A DNA stretch of 64,000 nucleotides from Pseudomonadota bacterium (GTDB lineage: Bacteria; Cyanobacteriota; Vampirovibrionia; Obscuribacterales; Obscuribacteraceae). Location: positions 1-64,000 of the forward strand of contig JAJPGY010000005.1 in assembly GCA_021325555.1 (NCBI GenBank). Direction: 5' to 3'. Positions 1 to 8,235 of the stretch are shown here, piece by piece. The notes under the pieces were generated by a model, which saw only the letters and a program-made list of their open reading frames with translations, was not told the origin of the DNA and did no database searches. Each line of letters begins with the position of its first letter. Positions within the stretch are counted from its first letter, which is position 1. The translations under genes and the position numbers were made by a program.

Positions 1-43
1 TGACCTCTTCAATGCCATTGAAGCGCGCTACCAACTGCGCTAA
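1..43 (+). CDS. 3' end of an upstream gene (partial)
   Basis: Reading frame 2 is open from the window edge and gives the tail DLFNAIEARYQLR followed by TAA at 41-43. The codons look like real coding sequence (GAA GCG CGC TAC CAA CTG CGC). The family cannot be named from 13 residues. It lies upstream of and co-directional with the TolC-type genes, so it could be part of the same export locus, but that is inference. Confidence 0.45.
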   Translation, partial: DLFNAIEARYQLR

Positions 44-371
44 CGCCCCGCGGAAGTTCTTTTATATCATACACGGCGGCGGTGGGCTAGGGCGCGGCGT
101 CCCGTCCCGCCGTCGCCCTGTCTCCCTTGGCAATCGGGGGCAGGAGCGCTTCGCCTCTTGCAGCTTGGAAAAAAGTAAGCGCCCGGCGGCAGGGCGTGGC
201 AGCCGGCTTGACCGTTCCGTCCTGCGGGAGTTTCAGGCGCTAATGTCAACGATGGCTCGAAAGTGTACACTGATGACGGTTTATAGGCGCAGGCATATGC
301 AGACCAAATGGTTAGTTAGTATCCCTTTGCACACCGGCAGGCGGTCGGCAAGCGGCACAGGAACTGACAGG

Positions 372-2018
372 GTGGCGGCTGGCTCGAGCTGGTGGCGACA
401 GTCTGCCCGGACGGTCAGGACCGCTGCCAGCGGAAATGGGGGCACAACTGCATGCAGGCGCCCGCCGCGCCGCCTTCTCGTTGTTCTGATTGTGGTGATC
501 TCGCTATTTTTTTCCGGCCCGGTGCTTGCCCACAATAGCAATCCGGCTTCCGCGCCGGCGCCGGGGCTGCCAGGTGCCGGCGCTGCCGGCGAACCCGAGG
601 ACAGACACGAGATCAACAAGACCTTCAATATGAGCAAGCTGCGCCTGCACTCGGCCGTACACGCCTACGAGTTCCGGCCGGTGAAGATGGAGTCCAAGTT
701 CAGCCAGCCGATCACGCTTGCCGAGGCGCTCGGCTACGCACTCAACAACAACCTGCCGATCAAGATCTCGAAGGAGAACTGGAACTACCAGCGTTTTGTC
801 CTTTTCAGCAACACGGCGAGCCTGCTGCCCAACTTCGCCATGTCCTACGACCTGACCCGCACCCACATCATGAACGAGGACATCTCCTCGCTGGCCCGCG
901 TCTTCCTGCCCAGGGTGAGCTACCCGGTGTTTCAGGGCGGCAGCGTCGTCTACGGGATCATCGGGCAGCTGTGTCGGGAGAAGGGTTGGCGGCAGGCCTA
1001 CCACGCCAGCGTCAACGATGCCCTGCTGGATGTTTACCAGAGATACAACAACCTGCTCCTGGCCCGGGTGCTCCTGCAGATCCGCGCCAAGGCCGTCGAG
1101 GTCTCCGAGGAGCAGCTGAAGGTCAACCAGGCGCAGGAGAAGGCCGGCACCGGCACCCGCTTTGCGGTCATGCAGTCCGAGACGCAGCTGGCCAACGACA
1201 GGCAGGCGCTGCTGCAGCAGGAGGTGGCCGTCCGCCAGGCGGCGCTCGCGCTCAACTTCTCGCTCAACTCGCCGATGGCCGTCAACCTGGTGCCGGTCGA
1301 GGAGACGATAAGCGAGCAGGCGCTCTTCCAGTCCCACGCCAGCATAAGCGAGCTGGTCGACTACGCGCTCAGGCACCGGCCGGACCTGCGCGAGTACGAG
1401 CTCTTCAAGATAGCGGCTGCCACCAACGTCCAGGTGGCGGCAGCGCCGCTTTACCCGCAGCTGGCCTTTTTCACCCAGTACTCCTACACCAACACCACCA
1501 CCAGCCCGGGCGACCGTGCCCGGGCAAGGGCCTCGGCCGCCGCCTCAACGGCCACCGCCGGCGCCGGCGTCTTCGGCGGGCTCTTCGAGACTTACCAGCA
1601 GGGCATGGGCCTGGTCTGGAACCTGGCCGGCGGCGGGCTGGTGAGCGCGGCCAACATCGCCGCCGCCCAGTCGCTCAACCGCCAGGCGGCAATCCAGGCC
1701 AACCAGCAGCTGCAGACGGTCCTGCAGCAGGTCCGCTCCAGCTATCTGAACTGGCGCGTGGCCCGCGAGCAGATCGACAACGCCGCCAAGGGCGTCGACT
1801 CCTCGGCCGAGGCCCTGCGCCTGGCCGAGCTGCGCTTGAAGACCGGCGTCGGCACCAACCTGGAGCTCATCCAGGCGCAGCGGGACTACATAAACGCGCT
1901 CACCACCCAGGCGCAGGCGATTGTCAGCTCCAACCTGGCCCAGGCGCAGCTCCTGCACGACACGGGGGTGATCTCGCTGGAAACGCTTCTCCACGGCTAC
2001 AGGGGCGGGATGAAATGA
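372..2018 (+). CDS. TolC-family outer membrane efflux protein (paralogue 1)
   Basis: Outer-membrane channel-tunnel protein of the TolC/OEP family, which carries export from periplasmic adaptors through the outer membrane. The start is uncertain: the frame is open from position 12, ATGs occur at 243 and 297, and a GTG at 372 has AGGA nine bases upstream and places the least odd sequence before the hydrophobic signal segment (around 480-535, ending in the cleavage-like VLA). Family features include the YPVFQGG strand after the first helical repeat, long amphipathic helices with many Ala/Gln, the phrase AGTGTRFAVMQSETQLA, and a near-repeat of it (GVGTNLELIQAQRDYINAL) at the second internal repeat. 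It overlaps the next gene by ATGA and is clearly its paralogue. No adaptor or inner-membrane pump lies beside it; the nearest one is at 21-26 kb. Confidence 0.85.
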   Translation: MAAGSSWWRQSARTVRTAASGNGGTTACRRPPRRLLVVLIVVISLFFSGPVLAHNSNPASAPAPGLPGAGAAGEPEDRHEINKTFNMSKLRLHSAVHAYEFRPVKMESKFSQPITLAEALGYALNNNLPIKISKENWNYQRFVLFSNTASLLPNFAMSYDLTRTHIMNEDISSLARVFLPRVSYPVFQGGSVVYGIIGQLCREKGWRQAYHASVNDALLDVYQRYNNLLLARVLLQIRAKAVEVSEEQLKVNQAQEKAGTGTRFAVMQSETQLANDRQALLQQEVAVRQAALALNFSLNSPMAVNLVPVEETISEQALFQSHASISELVDYALRHRPDLREYELFKIAAATNVQVAAAPLYPQLAFFTQYSYTNTTTSPGDRARARASAAASTATAGAGVFGGLFETYQQGMGLVWNLAGGGLVSAANIAAAQSLNRQAAIQANQQLQTVLQQVRSSYLNWRVAREQIDNAAKGVDSSAEALRLAELRLKTGVGTNLELIQAQRDYINALTTQAQAIVSSNLAQAQLLHDTGVISLETLLHGYRGGMK

Positions 2019-3922
2019 GACAGCGCGGCGCGGCAGCCGTTGCCGGCCTGGCTCTCGCCCTGGCCGTGCTCCCGCCCCGGGCGGCTTGCGCCGGCACCGC
2101 ATCCGGCGATCCGGGCCGGCCGGCTGGCGCCGCACCGCCGGCGGTGCAGCCTGCCCCGATAGAGCTCGCTCAGGCCGGGGGCGCGCCGGGGCGGGAGCTG
2201 GAAAGCTCGAGCCACAGCGCCAACGGGATCCTGGACCTGAAGCCGCTCTATCTCGGCTCGGTCATGATCACCTCCTCGTCCCGGGCGATAGCCGAGGAGC
2301 CCAGGTACGACCAGTCGATAACGCTCGCCGAGGCGATCAATTACGTGCTGCTGCACGGGCTGCCGATCAAGATCTCGCGCGAGAGCCTCAAGTACCAGCG
2401 CTATCAGACCTTCTCGAACATAGCGGCCGGCCTGCCCTCCTTCACCATGTCCTACACGATGAGCCGCAACAACATCTTCAGCGCCGACACGCTTTCCATC
2501 GCCCGCTCCTTCCTGGCCGGGGTCAGCTATCCGGTATTTCAGGGCGGCGCCGTCCTTTACGGCGTGCTGACCCAGCGCTACCGGGAGAAGGCCTGGGTTT
2601 ATACCTACAAGACGACGGTGAGCGATGTCTTTCTCGACGTATACACGAAGTACACGAACCTGGTGCTCAACCGGGTGCTCATGCAGATCTGGGCCAAGGC
2701 CGTGGAGGTCGATCAGGAGCAGCTCAAGATCAATGAGGCTAAGGAGAAGGCCGGAACCGGCACCCGCTTTGCCGTCCTGCAATCGGAGACGCAGCTGGCC
2801 TCCGACAGGCAGTCGCTGCTCCAGCAGCAGGTGGCCGTGCGGCAGGCGGCGCTGGCGCTCAACTTCGCCTTGAACTTTCCGATGGCCGTCAACCTGGTCC
2901 CCGTCGAGGAGACGCTATCCGAGGCGGCCATCTTCGACGATAAGGTGACCCTGAACGAGATCCTCAAGGACGCCATGAAGCACAGCCTGATGTTGCGCCA
3001 GTACGAGCTTTTCCGCCTGGCGGCCGAGCGCAACGTGCAGCTGGCCTCGGCGTCACTGTATCCGACCGTGTCCTTTTTCACCCTCTACCAGGCCATCAAC
3101 AGCGGCGTGACGCCCGCCCAGAATGCCGCCGCCGTGGGCGGGGTGGCCACGGCGGCGATCGCCTCCACGCTCAACTCCACCTTTGCCGGCCGGGTCACCA
3201 ACCTGGCGCTGGGCCAGCAGCAGGGGTTCAGCCCCACGGCCGGCCTGACATCGACCCAGGGCGCCAACACCGGGCCGTCGGCCATGCCCGCCGCCTCCGG
3301 CGGCACCCCGATCGCCGGCGTGCAGTCGGGTTCCCTGGTCACCTCCGGGGCCGTCGCCCCCTCGATCTTCGGCGGCGGCACCGGTGCCGCGCAGCCGAAC
3401 TTCAACGGCAGCCTGCAGGCGCCGGCCGGCATCTTCCCGGGCATATTCAGGGACTTCATCGCCGGCTTTGCGCTCACCTGGAGCCTGCCCAACGGCGCCG
3501 GCCTGTCGACGGCGGCCCAGATCAACGCCGCCCACAGATTGGCCCGCCAGGCGCTCATGCAGTGCAATCAGGCCATCGACCTGGTACTGCAAACGGTGCG
3601 CAGCGACTACCTGGCCATGCTCTCGGCCCGCAGCCAGATTGACAACGCGGCCTACGCGGTCGCCTCCTCCCGCGAGGCCCTGCGCCTGGCCCGCGTGCGG
3701 CTGGCCAACGGCGTCGGCACCAACCTGGAGGTGATCCAGACCCAGCGCGACTACGTCACCGCGCTCACCAGCCAGGCGCGGGCCATCGTCGCCTCCAGCC
3801 TGGCCCAGGCCCAGCTGCTGCACGACATGGGCATGATCTCGGCCGAGACGCTCACCCGGGGTTACAAGCCAGGCGCGTTCGTCGACCCCACGCGCCGGTT
3901 GCCGGGACGGCTCACGCCGTAG
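2015..3922 (+). CDS. TolC-family outer membrane efflux protein (paralogue 2, with long loop insertion)
   Basis: Second TolC/OEP-family protein, 635 residues, starting at the ATG that overlaps the previous stop (ATGA). It opens with a clear signal peptide (MRQRGAAAVAGLALALA ... AACA). It shares with paralogue 1 the YPVFQGG strand, the AGTGTRFAVLQSETQLA helix and the GVGTNLEVIQTQRDYVTAL repeat. It differs by about 110 residues of Ala/Gly/Ser/Thr-rich sequence (nt about 3090-3440) inserted between the strand YPTVSFFTLY and the strand FALTWSLPNGAG. By the TolC fold that is the outer loop of the second beta-hairpin, so the insertion should be surface exposed. This is an inference from the internal repeat structure. 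The two genes probably act together, possibly as a hetero-oligomeric channel. Confidence 0.87.
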   Translation: MRQRGAAAVAGLALALAVLPPRAACAGTASGDPGRPAGAAPPAVQPAPIELAQAGGAPGRELESSSHSANGILDLKPLYLGSVMITSSSRAIAEEPRYDQSITLAEAINYVLLHGLPIKISRESLKYQRYQTFSNIAAGLPSFTMSYTMSRNNIFSADTLSIARSFLAGVSYPVFQGGAVLYGVLTQRYREKAWVYTYKTTVSDVFLDVYTKYTNLVLNRVLMQIWAKAVEVDQEQLKINEAKEKAGTGTRFAVLQSETQLASDRQSLLQQQVAVRQAALALNFALNFPMAVNLVPVEETLSEAAIFDDKVTLNEILKDAMKHSLMLRQYELFRLAAERNVQLASASLYPTVSFFTLYQAINSGVTPAQNAAAVGGVATAAIASTLNSTFAGRVTNLALGQQQGFSPTAGLTSTQGANTGPSAMPAASGGTPIAGVQSGSLVTSGAVAPSIFGGGTGAAQPNFNGSLQAPAGIFPGIFRDFIAGFALTWSLPNGAGLSTAAQINAAHRLARQALMQCNQAIDLVLQTVRSDYLAMLSARSQIDNAAYAVASSREALRLARVRLANGVGTNLEVIQTQRDYVTALTSQARAIVASSLAQAQLLHDMGMISAETLTRGYKPGAFVDPTRRLPGRLTP

Positions 3923-3936
3923 AGGCCTGTCGGCCG

Positions 3937-4698
3937 TCACTGTCCGCCGGAAAGCCGGGCGGCGTCGGTGGCATCGAAGAGGGTGTGGACCGGCATCTCG
4001 ATCGTGGTGCCGGTGAGCGTGTCGCCGGTCTGGAAATAGACGATCCCCTCCGTCTTCTCGCGCGGCCACAGGATCCGCTGGCCGAACCTCGAGGCCTCGG
4101 CTATCCTGCGGGCCTCGTCGACGCCGTATCTCCTCTGGATCGGCTTTTTGCTGGTGACCACGGATTCGACGGTGGGCGCAAGGCCGACCGTCACCGCCGC
4201 CGGCACCACCCTGGCTATCACCTCGGCGGCTGCCGCGGCCGCGTTGTGGTCCGGGCGCACGCTTTTCTGCACCGTGGTCACCGAGGCGCAGCCATAGCGC
4301 TTGCCGCCGGCTACGGCCTGGGCACTGTCGCCGTCGGCGACCAGCGGGCGGCTGGTGTCGTTGACGACCGCGATCTTGACGCCGCGCAGGCCGCCGAGCT
4401 GGACGTCGGCCCGCTCCACCTTCAAGGTCACCTGCGTGCCGACAAACTCCTTCAGCGGCCTGGGCGCCGGCGCACCCTCGGCGGCCGGCGGCCCGATCAA
4501 AAGCAGGTCCGGGGTCATCACCTCGTCGGCGCCGGGGGCGCTCGGCTTGCCGCCAGCGCCTGTTTGCCCGGCCGCGGCGGCGGTGCCCGGGCTCCTGACC
4601 GCCTCCGGGCCCGGCGCCGCGGGCGCCTGGGCCGGCGCCTGCCGGCACGTGGCCGCCAGGCAGAGGAGGCTTGCGATCACCCCGAAACTCTTCCTCAT
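3937..4698 (-). CDS. secreted protein of unknown function
   Basis: 253 residues, starting at the ATG that overlaps the radical SAM stop codon by ATGA, so it is translationally coupled to it. The N-terminus (MRKSFGVIASLLCLAATC) is a signal peptide; the C in LAATC is a poor lipobox because T precedes it, so ordinary secretion is as likely as a lipoprotein. It is followed by an Ala/Pro/Gly-rich linker of about 40 residues, then a soluble domain rich in Val and Thr strands with two features worth noting: EFVGTQVTLKVERADVQLGG and the C-terminal YFQTGDTLTGTTIEMPVHTL. I do not recognise the family. Its coupling to a radical SAM enzyme makes a substrate or partner role conceivable, but nothing in the sequence proves that. 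Confidence 0.7.
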   Translation of the reverse strand: MRKSFGVIASLLCLAATCRQAPAQAPAAPGPEAVRSPGTAAAAGQTGAGGKPSAPGADEVMTPDLLLIGPPAAEGAPAPRPLKEFVGTQVTLKVERADVQLGGLRGVKIAVVNDTSRPLVADGDSAQAVAGGKRYGCASVTTVQKSVRPDHNAAAAAAEVIARVVPAAVTVGLAPTVESVVTSKKPIQRRYGVDEARRIAEASRFGQRILWPREKTEGIVYFQTGDTLTGTTIEMPVHTLFDATDAARLSGGQ

Positions 4699-5732
4699 TT
4701 GCTCTCCATCGAGACCGGCTGCGGCGACCGGGCGGCGGCCCGGCCGCCGGCTCCGGCCCGGGCCTGCTGCTTGAACCGCTCCAGCGCCCACCGCCCCTTG
4801 CTCTTAAGGTTAAGCCAGAAGTACTTGTCGGGCGGCCAGAGGAAGGAGGTCTCGAAGTAGCACCAGATCGTGCAGCCCTGGCAGAATCCCCAGCTGCCCT
4901 CGGCCCGGCGCTTCTCCTGCACCTGCATTGAATGCCAGAGATCGTCGAGATTGGACCGCCCGCTTTCGTGCTGGATTCTCAGACGCTCGTCGTGCATGTG
5001 ATAGCAGGGCAGAAGCAGGTGATCGTCGGGCGAAATGACGATCGTCGAGGAGATGGCCCGGCAGCGGGGGGCGCGGATGTCGTTGCCGCCGTCCTTATAA
5101 AATTCTACAAAGGCCCAGTTGACGCAGACGTTGTCCATCCGCGACAGCCGCTCGAGCTCGGCCAGCCCCTGGTCGTGCAGCAGCTCGTTGCCGCAGTAGT
5201 CGAAGACCGGTCCCAGGAGCACGACCACGTTGAGCTCCTGGGCAAGCTTCACCACCTTCTCCATCTGCCAGATCGACCGCGGGGTGGCGGTGGCGATGAT
5301 CGACGGCTTCTCGCCCAGACTCTGGGCAAGCCTTATGCTCTCCAGCACCTTGTCCAGCCCGTCTATGCCGCGCTCGGCCTCGTACTCCTGGCGGTCGGTG
5401 GTGGAAAGCGAGAACTTCAGGTCGTCGACCAGCCCGGCGATCTGGCGGGCCAGCCGCGGATAGAGGGTGCCGGTATTGGCCAGGCTGGTGAAAAAGCCCA
5501 TCTCCCTGGCGGCCCGCAGCACCTGCGGCAGGTGCCTGTAGATGAGCGGCTCGCCGCCGGTGAAATCGACTATCTTCACCCCCAGCCTCTTGAGCGCAGC
5601 GAGGTTCTCGATCACCACCTCCGGGGAGGACTCCCGGATCCGTATGTTCTCCGGCTTCACCGGTATGTCGCAGTAGGTGCAGCGTGAGTTGCACTTGTAG
5701 GTCAGGTAATAGTTGCACATGACGGGCGGCAT
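4695..5732 (-). CDS. radical SAM protein with SPASM/twitch-like C-terminal cysteines
   Basis: 345 residues. The CxxxCxxC cluster motif (CNSRCTYC, about residues 14-21) and the TGGEPL SAM-binding motif define a radical SAM enzyme, which uses a [4Fe-4S] cluster to cleave S-adenosylmethionine. The C-terminal part holds five more cysteines (APRCR, LLPC and the cluster GFCQGCTIWC), as expected for an auxiliary cluster domain of the SPASM/twitch type. The start is MPPV, or the ATG four codons later (MCNYY). Its stop overlaps the start of the secreted protein. Substrate unknown: such enzymes modify peptides, proteins or small molecules. I see no short precursor peptide beside it. Confidence 0.85.
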   Translation of the reverse strand: MPPVMCNYYLTYKCNSRCTYCDIPVKPENIRIRESSPEVVIENLAALKRLGVKIVDFTGGEPLIYRHLPQVLRAAREMGFFTSLANTGTLYPRLARQIAGLVDDLKFSLSTTDRQEYEAERGIDGLDKVLESIRLAQSLGEKPSIIATATPRSIWQMEKVVKLAQELNVVVLLGPVFDYCGNELLHDQGLAELERLSRMDNVCVNWAFVEFYKDGGNDIRAPRCRAISSTIVISPDDHLLLPCYHMHDERLRIQHESGRSNLDDLWHSMQVQEKRRAEGSWGFCQGCTIWCYFETSFLWPPDKYFWLNLKSKGRWALERFKQQARAGAGGRAAARSPQPVSMESK

Positions 5733-5772
5733 GGACGTTCAACCCTCAATGTCAGGAGAAAGTCGAGCCTAC

Positions 5773-5778
5773 AGTATA
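5773..5778 (-). promoter_or_regulatory. candidate -10 element for the radical SAM operon
   Basis: On the minus strand the hexamer TATACT lies about 40 bases upstream of the radical SAM start. I could not find a convincing -35 box at 16-18 bases, so this is a tentative call. Confidence 0.25.
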
Positions 5779-5861
5779 TTAGCTGTCGGTCACCCGGTGG
5801 CGGCGTCGTATACGCTATGCTGGTCGCCGTTGTGGCAGCGTGCGGCAAAAGAGGGTCCCAG

Positions 5862-6416
5862 ATGCGGCATCCCAGGATTCTGAGCGGTCAGGAGGCGGCG
5901 CTGCTCGTAATCGATGTTCAGGAAAGCTTTCGCAAAGTCCTTCCGGACGTGGCCAATCTTACGCGCAACATTTCTATACTCGTGGAGGCCAGCAAGCTTC
6001 TGGCGGTGCCGGTCCTGGTCACCGAGCAATACCCGCACGGGCTCGGCAGGACCATGGCCGAGATTGCCGCCTGTCTGGGCGAGCACCGCCTCTTCGAGAA
6101 GCTCCACTTCAGCTGCTGCCAGGCTGAAGGCTTCACGGACGCCATCAAGGGTTCGGGGCGCCGGCAGATTATCGCCTGCGGGATCGAAGCCCACGTCTGC
6201 GTCAGCCAGACAGTGCACGACCTCATCCAGCAAGGCTTTACGGTCCACATCGTCACGGACGCCATCTCCAGCCGCCTGCCCAGGAACAAGGAGATCGGCA
6301 TCGAGAAGATGGTGGGCTCGGGGGCGGTGCCCTCCTCGGTGGAGATGGCCCTGTTCGAGATGCTCGGACAGTCCGGGACCGAGACATTCAGGACCGTCCA
6401 GAGGCTCATCAAGTGA
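5862..6416 (+). CDS. isochorismatase-family cysteine hydrolase
   Basis: 184 residues from the ATG at 5862, preceded by AGAGGG at good spacing; an upstream in-frame ATG at 5817 would add 15 unlikely residues. It shows the isochorismatase fold signature: the catalytic Asp in ALLVIDVQES, a Lys in the region LFEKLHFSC, and the catalytic Cys in CGIEAHVCVSQTV followed by HDLIQQGFTVHIVTDAISSR. The family hydrolyses amide or vinyl-ether bonds (nicotinamidase, isochorismatase, YcaC-like). The pattern is closest to the YcaC/ISOC-type members of unknown substrate. It stands alone on the plus strand, divergent from the radical SAM operon. Confidence 0.88.
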   Translation: MRHPRILSGQEAALLVIDVQESFRKVLPDVANLTRNISILVEASKLLAVPVLVTEQYPHGLGRTMAEIAACLGEHRLFEKLHFSCCQAEGFTDAIKGSGRRQIIACGIEAHVCVSQTVHDLIQQGFTVHIVTDAISSRLPRNKEIGIEKMVGSGAVPSSVEMALFEMLGQSGTETFRTVQRLIK

Positions 6417-6459
6417 GCTCGGGCGGCGCAGGGCACGCGGGCGCCGCAGCGCCTCGGCG

Positions 6460-7326
6460 TCAGGGGGTGCTGCCGGGCTCAAGCGCCCGCTCCACCGTCA
6501 GCCGGAGCGCGTCCATCTGCTGGCAGAGGTAGGTGGCCATGCGGTCGACGCTGTTGCTGATGATTGCCGAGGCGATGAGCATGACTATCATTACCAGCAG
6601 GCAGAGGTTGAAAAAGTTTTTGTTGACAAAGCCCTTGTAGTCGTTGGTGAGCCGCTCCATCACCTTCAGGCGGGTCTCCAGGACGTTGACGAAGGCTGTC
6701 TGGCGCTCATCGAGCCGCTGGGCGAGCTCGACCGTGTTGCGATCCATCCTCTCCCGCAACGGCTGCACGAGCTTCTGCAGGTCGGGGGTGGTGTCCGCCT
6801 GGGAGTCCCGGTCCTCGCTGCCGGCCGGGCCGCCCTGCCTCCCGCGGGCAGCCGGGAGCGCCTTGTGCACGTCAGTCAGCAAGGCCTTGAGCTTGGCGAT
6901 TTCGCCGTGCTGTATCTCGGTTATCTCCTGCAGCCGGTGGTCCAGCTCGTTGAGCCGCGCGTTGAGGTTCAGGATCGACTCGGTGAGCAGGTCGGACAGG
7001 TTGTGTATGCCCTTGAGGATCTCGCCAGACTCCTGGTAGGAGGCGCGAATGCGCTCGTAATCCGGGGCGAATCCGGCCGGCGCCCCGTCCAGGTGCCCGA
7101 ACTCGAAACCATGGTACTGGTCGAAGGCGGGGATGATGCTGTCGACATCCACCCCCGTGTCCACCCCGAGCGCGCCGGGAATGCTCGGCTCACCGGTCGA
7201 GCTGGCGTCGGCCAGCTCGACCATGCGCTGCGAGATATGCGCTTCCAGGTCGTTGAGTTCCGGGCGAAGCGGCTCGTCGTGTGCTTGCCCGCTGTTCTTG
7301 TCCAGGGATTCCTTCTTGGTTGGCAT
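6460..7326 (-). CDS. coiled-coil membrane-anchored protein of unknown function
   Basis: 288 residues. A Glu/Asp/Ser-rich N-terminus (about 1-90) is followed by long helical stretches with heptad-like spacing (ILKGIHNLSDLLTESILNLN, LNELDHRLQEITEIQ, and later DRNTVELAQRLDERQTAFVN). One strong transmembrane segment lies near the C-terminus (NFFNLCLLVMIVMLIASAII), then about 30 further residues. The layout suggests a large cytoplasmic coiled coil anchored by a single helix. I recognise no named family. No clear Shine-Dalgarno precedes the ATG at 7326. It is co-directional with the small membrane protein upstream, 73 bases away. Confidence 0.65.
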   Translation of the reverse strand: MPTKKESLDKNSGQAHDEPLRPELNDLEAHISQRMVELADASSTGEPSIPGALGVDTGVDVDSIIPAFDQYHGFEFGHLDGAPAGFAPDYERIRASYQESGEILKGIHNLSDLLTESILNLNARLNELDHRLQEITEIQHGEIAKLKALLTDVHKALPAARGRQGGPAGSEDRDSQADTTPDLQKLVQPLRERMDRNTVELAQRLDERQTAFVNVLETRLKVMERLTNDYKGFVNKNFFNLCLLVMIVMLIASAIISNSVDRMATYLCQQMDALRLTVERALEPGSTP

Positions 7327-7399
7327 CGGTTAAATAGGCGGCGAAACCAGACACTCTTTACATTCCCCGGACGGCGGCAAAACCAACACCCGCCCGGCC

Positions 7400-7663
7400 T
7401 TACATGCGGAAGCTGGTGCCGCGGCCTTTGGCGTACATCGCGCTGCCGGCGATGACCTTCTCCTTGGCGGCGCTCTTTTTGACCTCGATCTTCTTCATCG
7501 ATTCCGGCTCCTCCGTCGGCGCGTCCTTGTAGACGCCCCAGTAGACCGGGCCTACCCTGCGCTTCTTGCCGCCGTCGGCCGGGAAGAGCAGGTTGGGGAA
7601 GGCGATGAAGAGAAACACGCTGGCGGCGATGGCACCGGCCATCAGGTTCAGGAAAATGTCCAT
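7400..7663 (-). CDS. small single-span membrane protein, unknown function
   Basis: 87 residues with a GAAGG ribosome site seven bases before the ATG. The first 30 residues form a hydrophobic segment (MDIFLNLMAGAIAASVFLFI), followed by a Lys-rich soluble tail containing VGPVYWGVYKDAP and EKVIAGSAMYAKG. No family recognised. It probably belongs to a short operon with the coiled-coil membrane protein downstream. Confidence 0.6.
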   Translation of the reverse strand: MDIFLNLMAGAIAASVFLFIAFPNLLFPADGGKKRRVGPVYWGVYKDAPTEEPESMKKIEVKKSAAKEKVIAGSAMYAKGRGTSFRM

Positions 7664-7782
7664 GATCGAACCTTCGAGAAACAGGACAGCTCAAGCCTAT
7701 TTGAGGGCGCGGGGAATGTCGATGGGAGGACTACTAAGTAAAGCCGCGCTGCCGCCTGCTGCCGGGACTTCGGCCCCCGCAA

Positions 7783-7817
7783 CAGGAAGAAGGCGCCCCG
7801 GGGGCGCCTTCTTCCTG
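7783..7817 (-). terminator. strong hairpin terminator
   Basis: A perfect 17-bp inverted repeat (CAGGAAGAAGGCGCCCC and its complement) around a single central base. It lies just after the stop of the small gene at 7865-8026 on the minus strand. The U-tract is poor, so termination may need Rho or act by structure alone. Confidence 0.6.
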
Positions 7818-7864
7818 CGGTTGTGTTCCTCTCCAGAGGGTAGTGAAACTCCCGGAGCAATCGG

Positions 7865-8026
7865 TCAGTGGGCCATCGCCTCGGCCAGGTCCTTGTAGAG
7901 CCCGGCCAGCTGGCCCGTCACGATCGCCGTGGATGGCTCCTCTTCGGCGAAGCGCTTGAACTCGGCTGCCTTTTTCTGAAAGAGGGCGCGCAGCCGCTCC
8001 TCGAACGCCTGGACGTGATTATTCAT
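7865..8026 (-). CDS. small acidic helical protein (53 aa), unknown function
   Basis: A short ORF reading MNNHVQAFEERLRALFQ and continuing through KKAAEFKRFAEEEP to the end AEAMAH, 53 residues, predicted almost wholly alpha-helical. An AAGG element lies about ten bases before the ATG. Codon choice is strongly G/C at third positions, like its neighbours, and a terminator hairpin follows directly, supporting a real gene. Family unknown. Confidence 0.55.
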   Translation of the reverse strand: MNNHVQAFEERLRALFQKKAAEFKRFAEEEPSTAIVTGQLAGLYKDLAEAMAH

Positions 8027-8187
8027 TGGTGATGCCTTTCTAGAGCACGATCACGAGCGGGGGTGACCCCGATCGCCTGCAAACAGATTGAAAGAGAAGG
8101 TGAATTAATTCTGTCTCAAAAGGTTGTCAAGCTCAATACCCCCGGCGGAGTTTTTTGACCGATCCCGAGAAATTAATCTAAATGAAA

Positions 8188-8213
8188 GGACGGGCTCGTG
8201 AACGAGCCCGTCC
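8188..8213 (-). terminator. rho-independent terminator of the HU gene
   Basis: Perfect 11-bp stem GGACGGGCTCG with loop TGAA, followed on the minus strand by a T-rich run (TTTCATTTAGATTAATTT). It lies 22 bases after the HU stop codon. Confidence 0.85.
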
Positions 8214-8235
8214 TCCGGAAAGCATCCAGGGCCGC

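Noticed and set aside
971..3922. 983-codon open frame covering both TolC genes
   Set aside because: The first third is the out-of-frame shadow of the first TolC gene; the real gene starts at the ATG at 2015 with a signal peptide.
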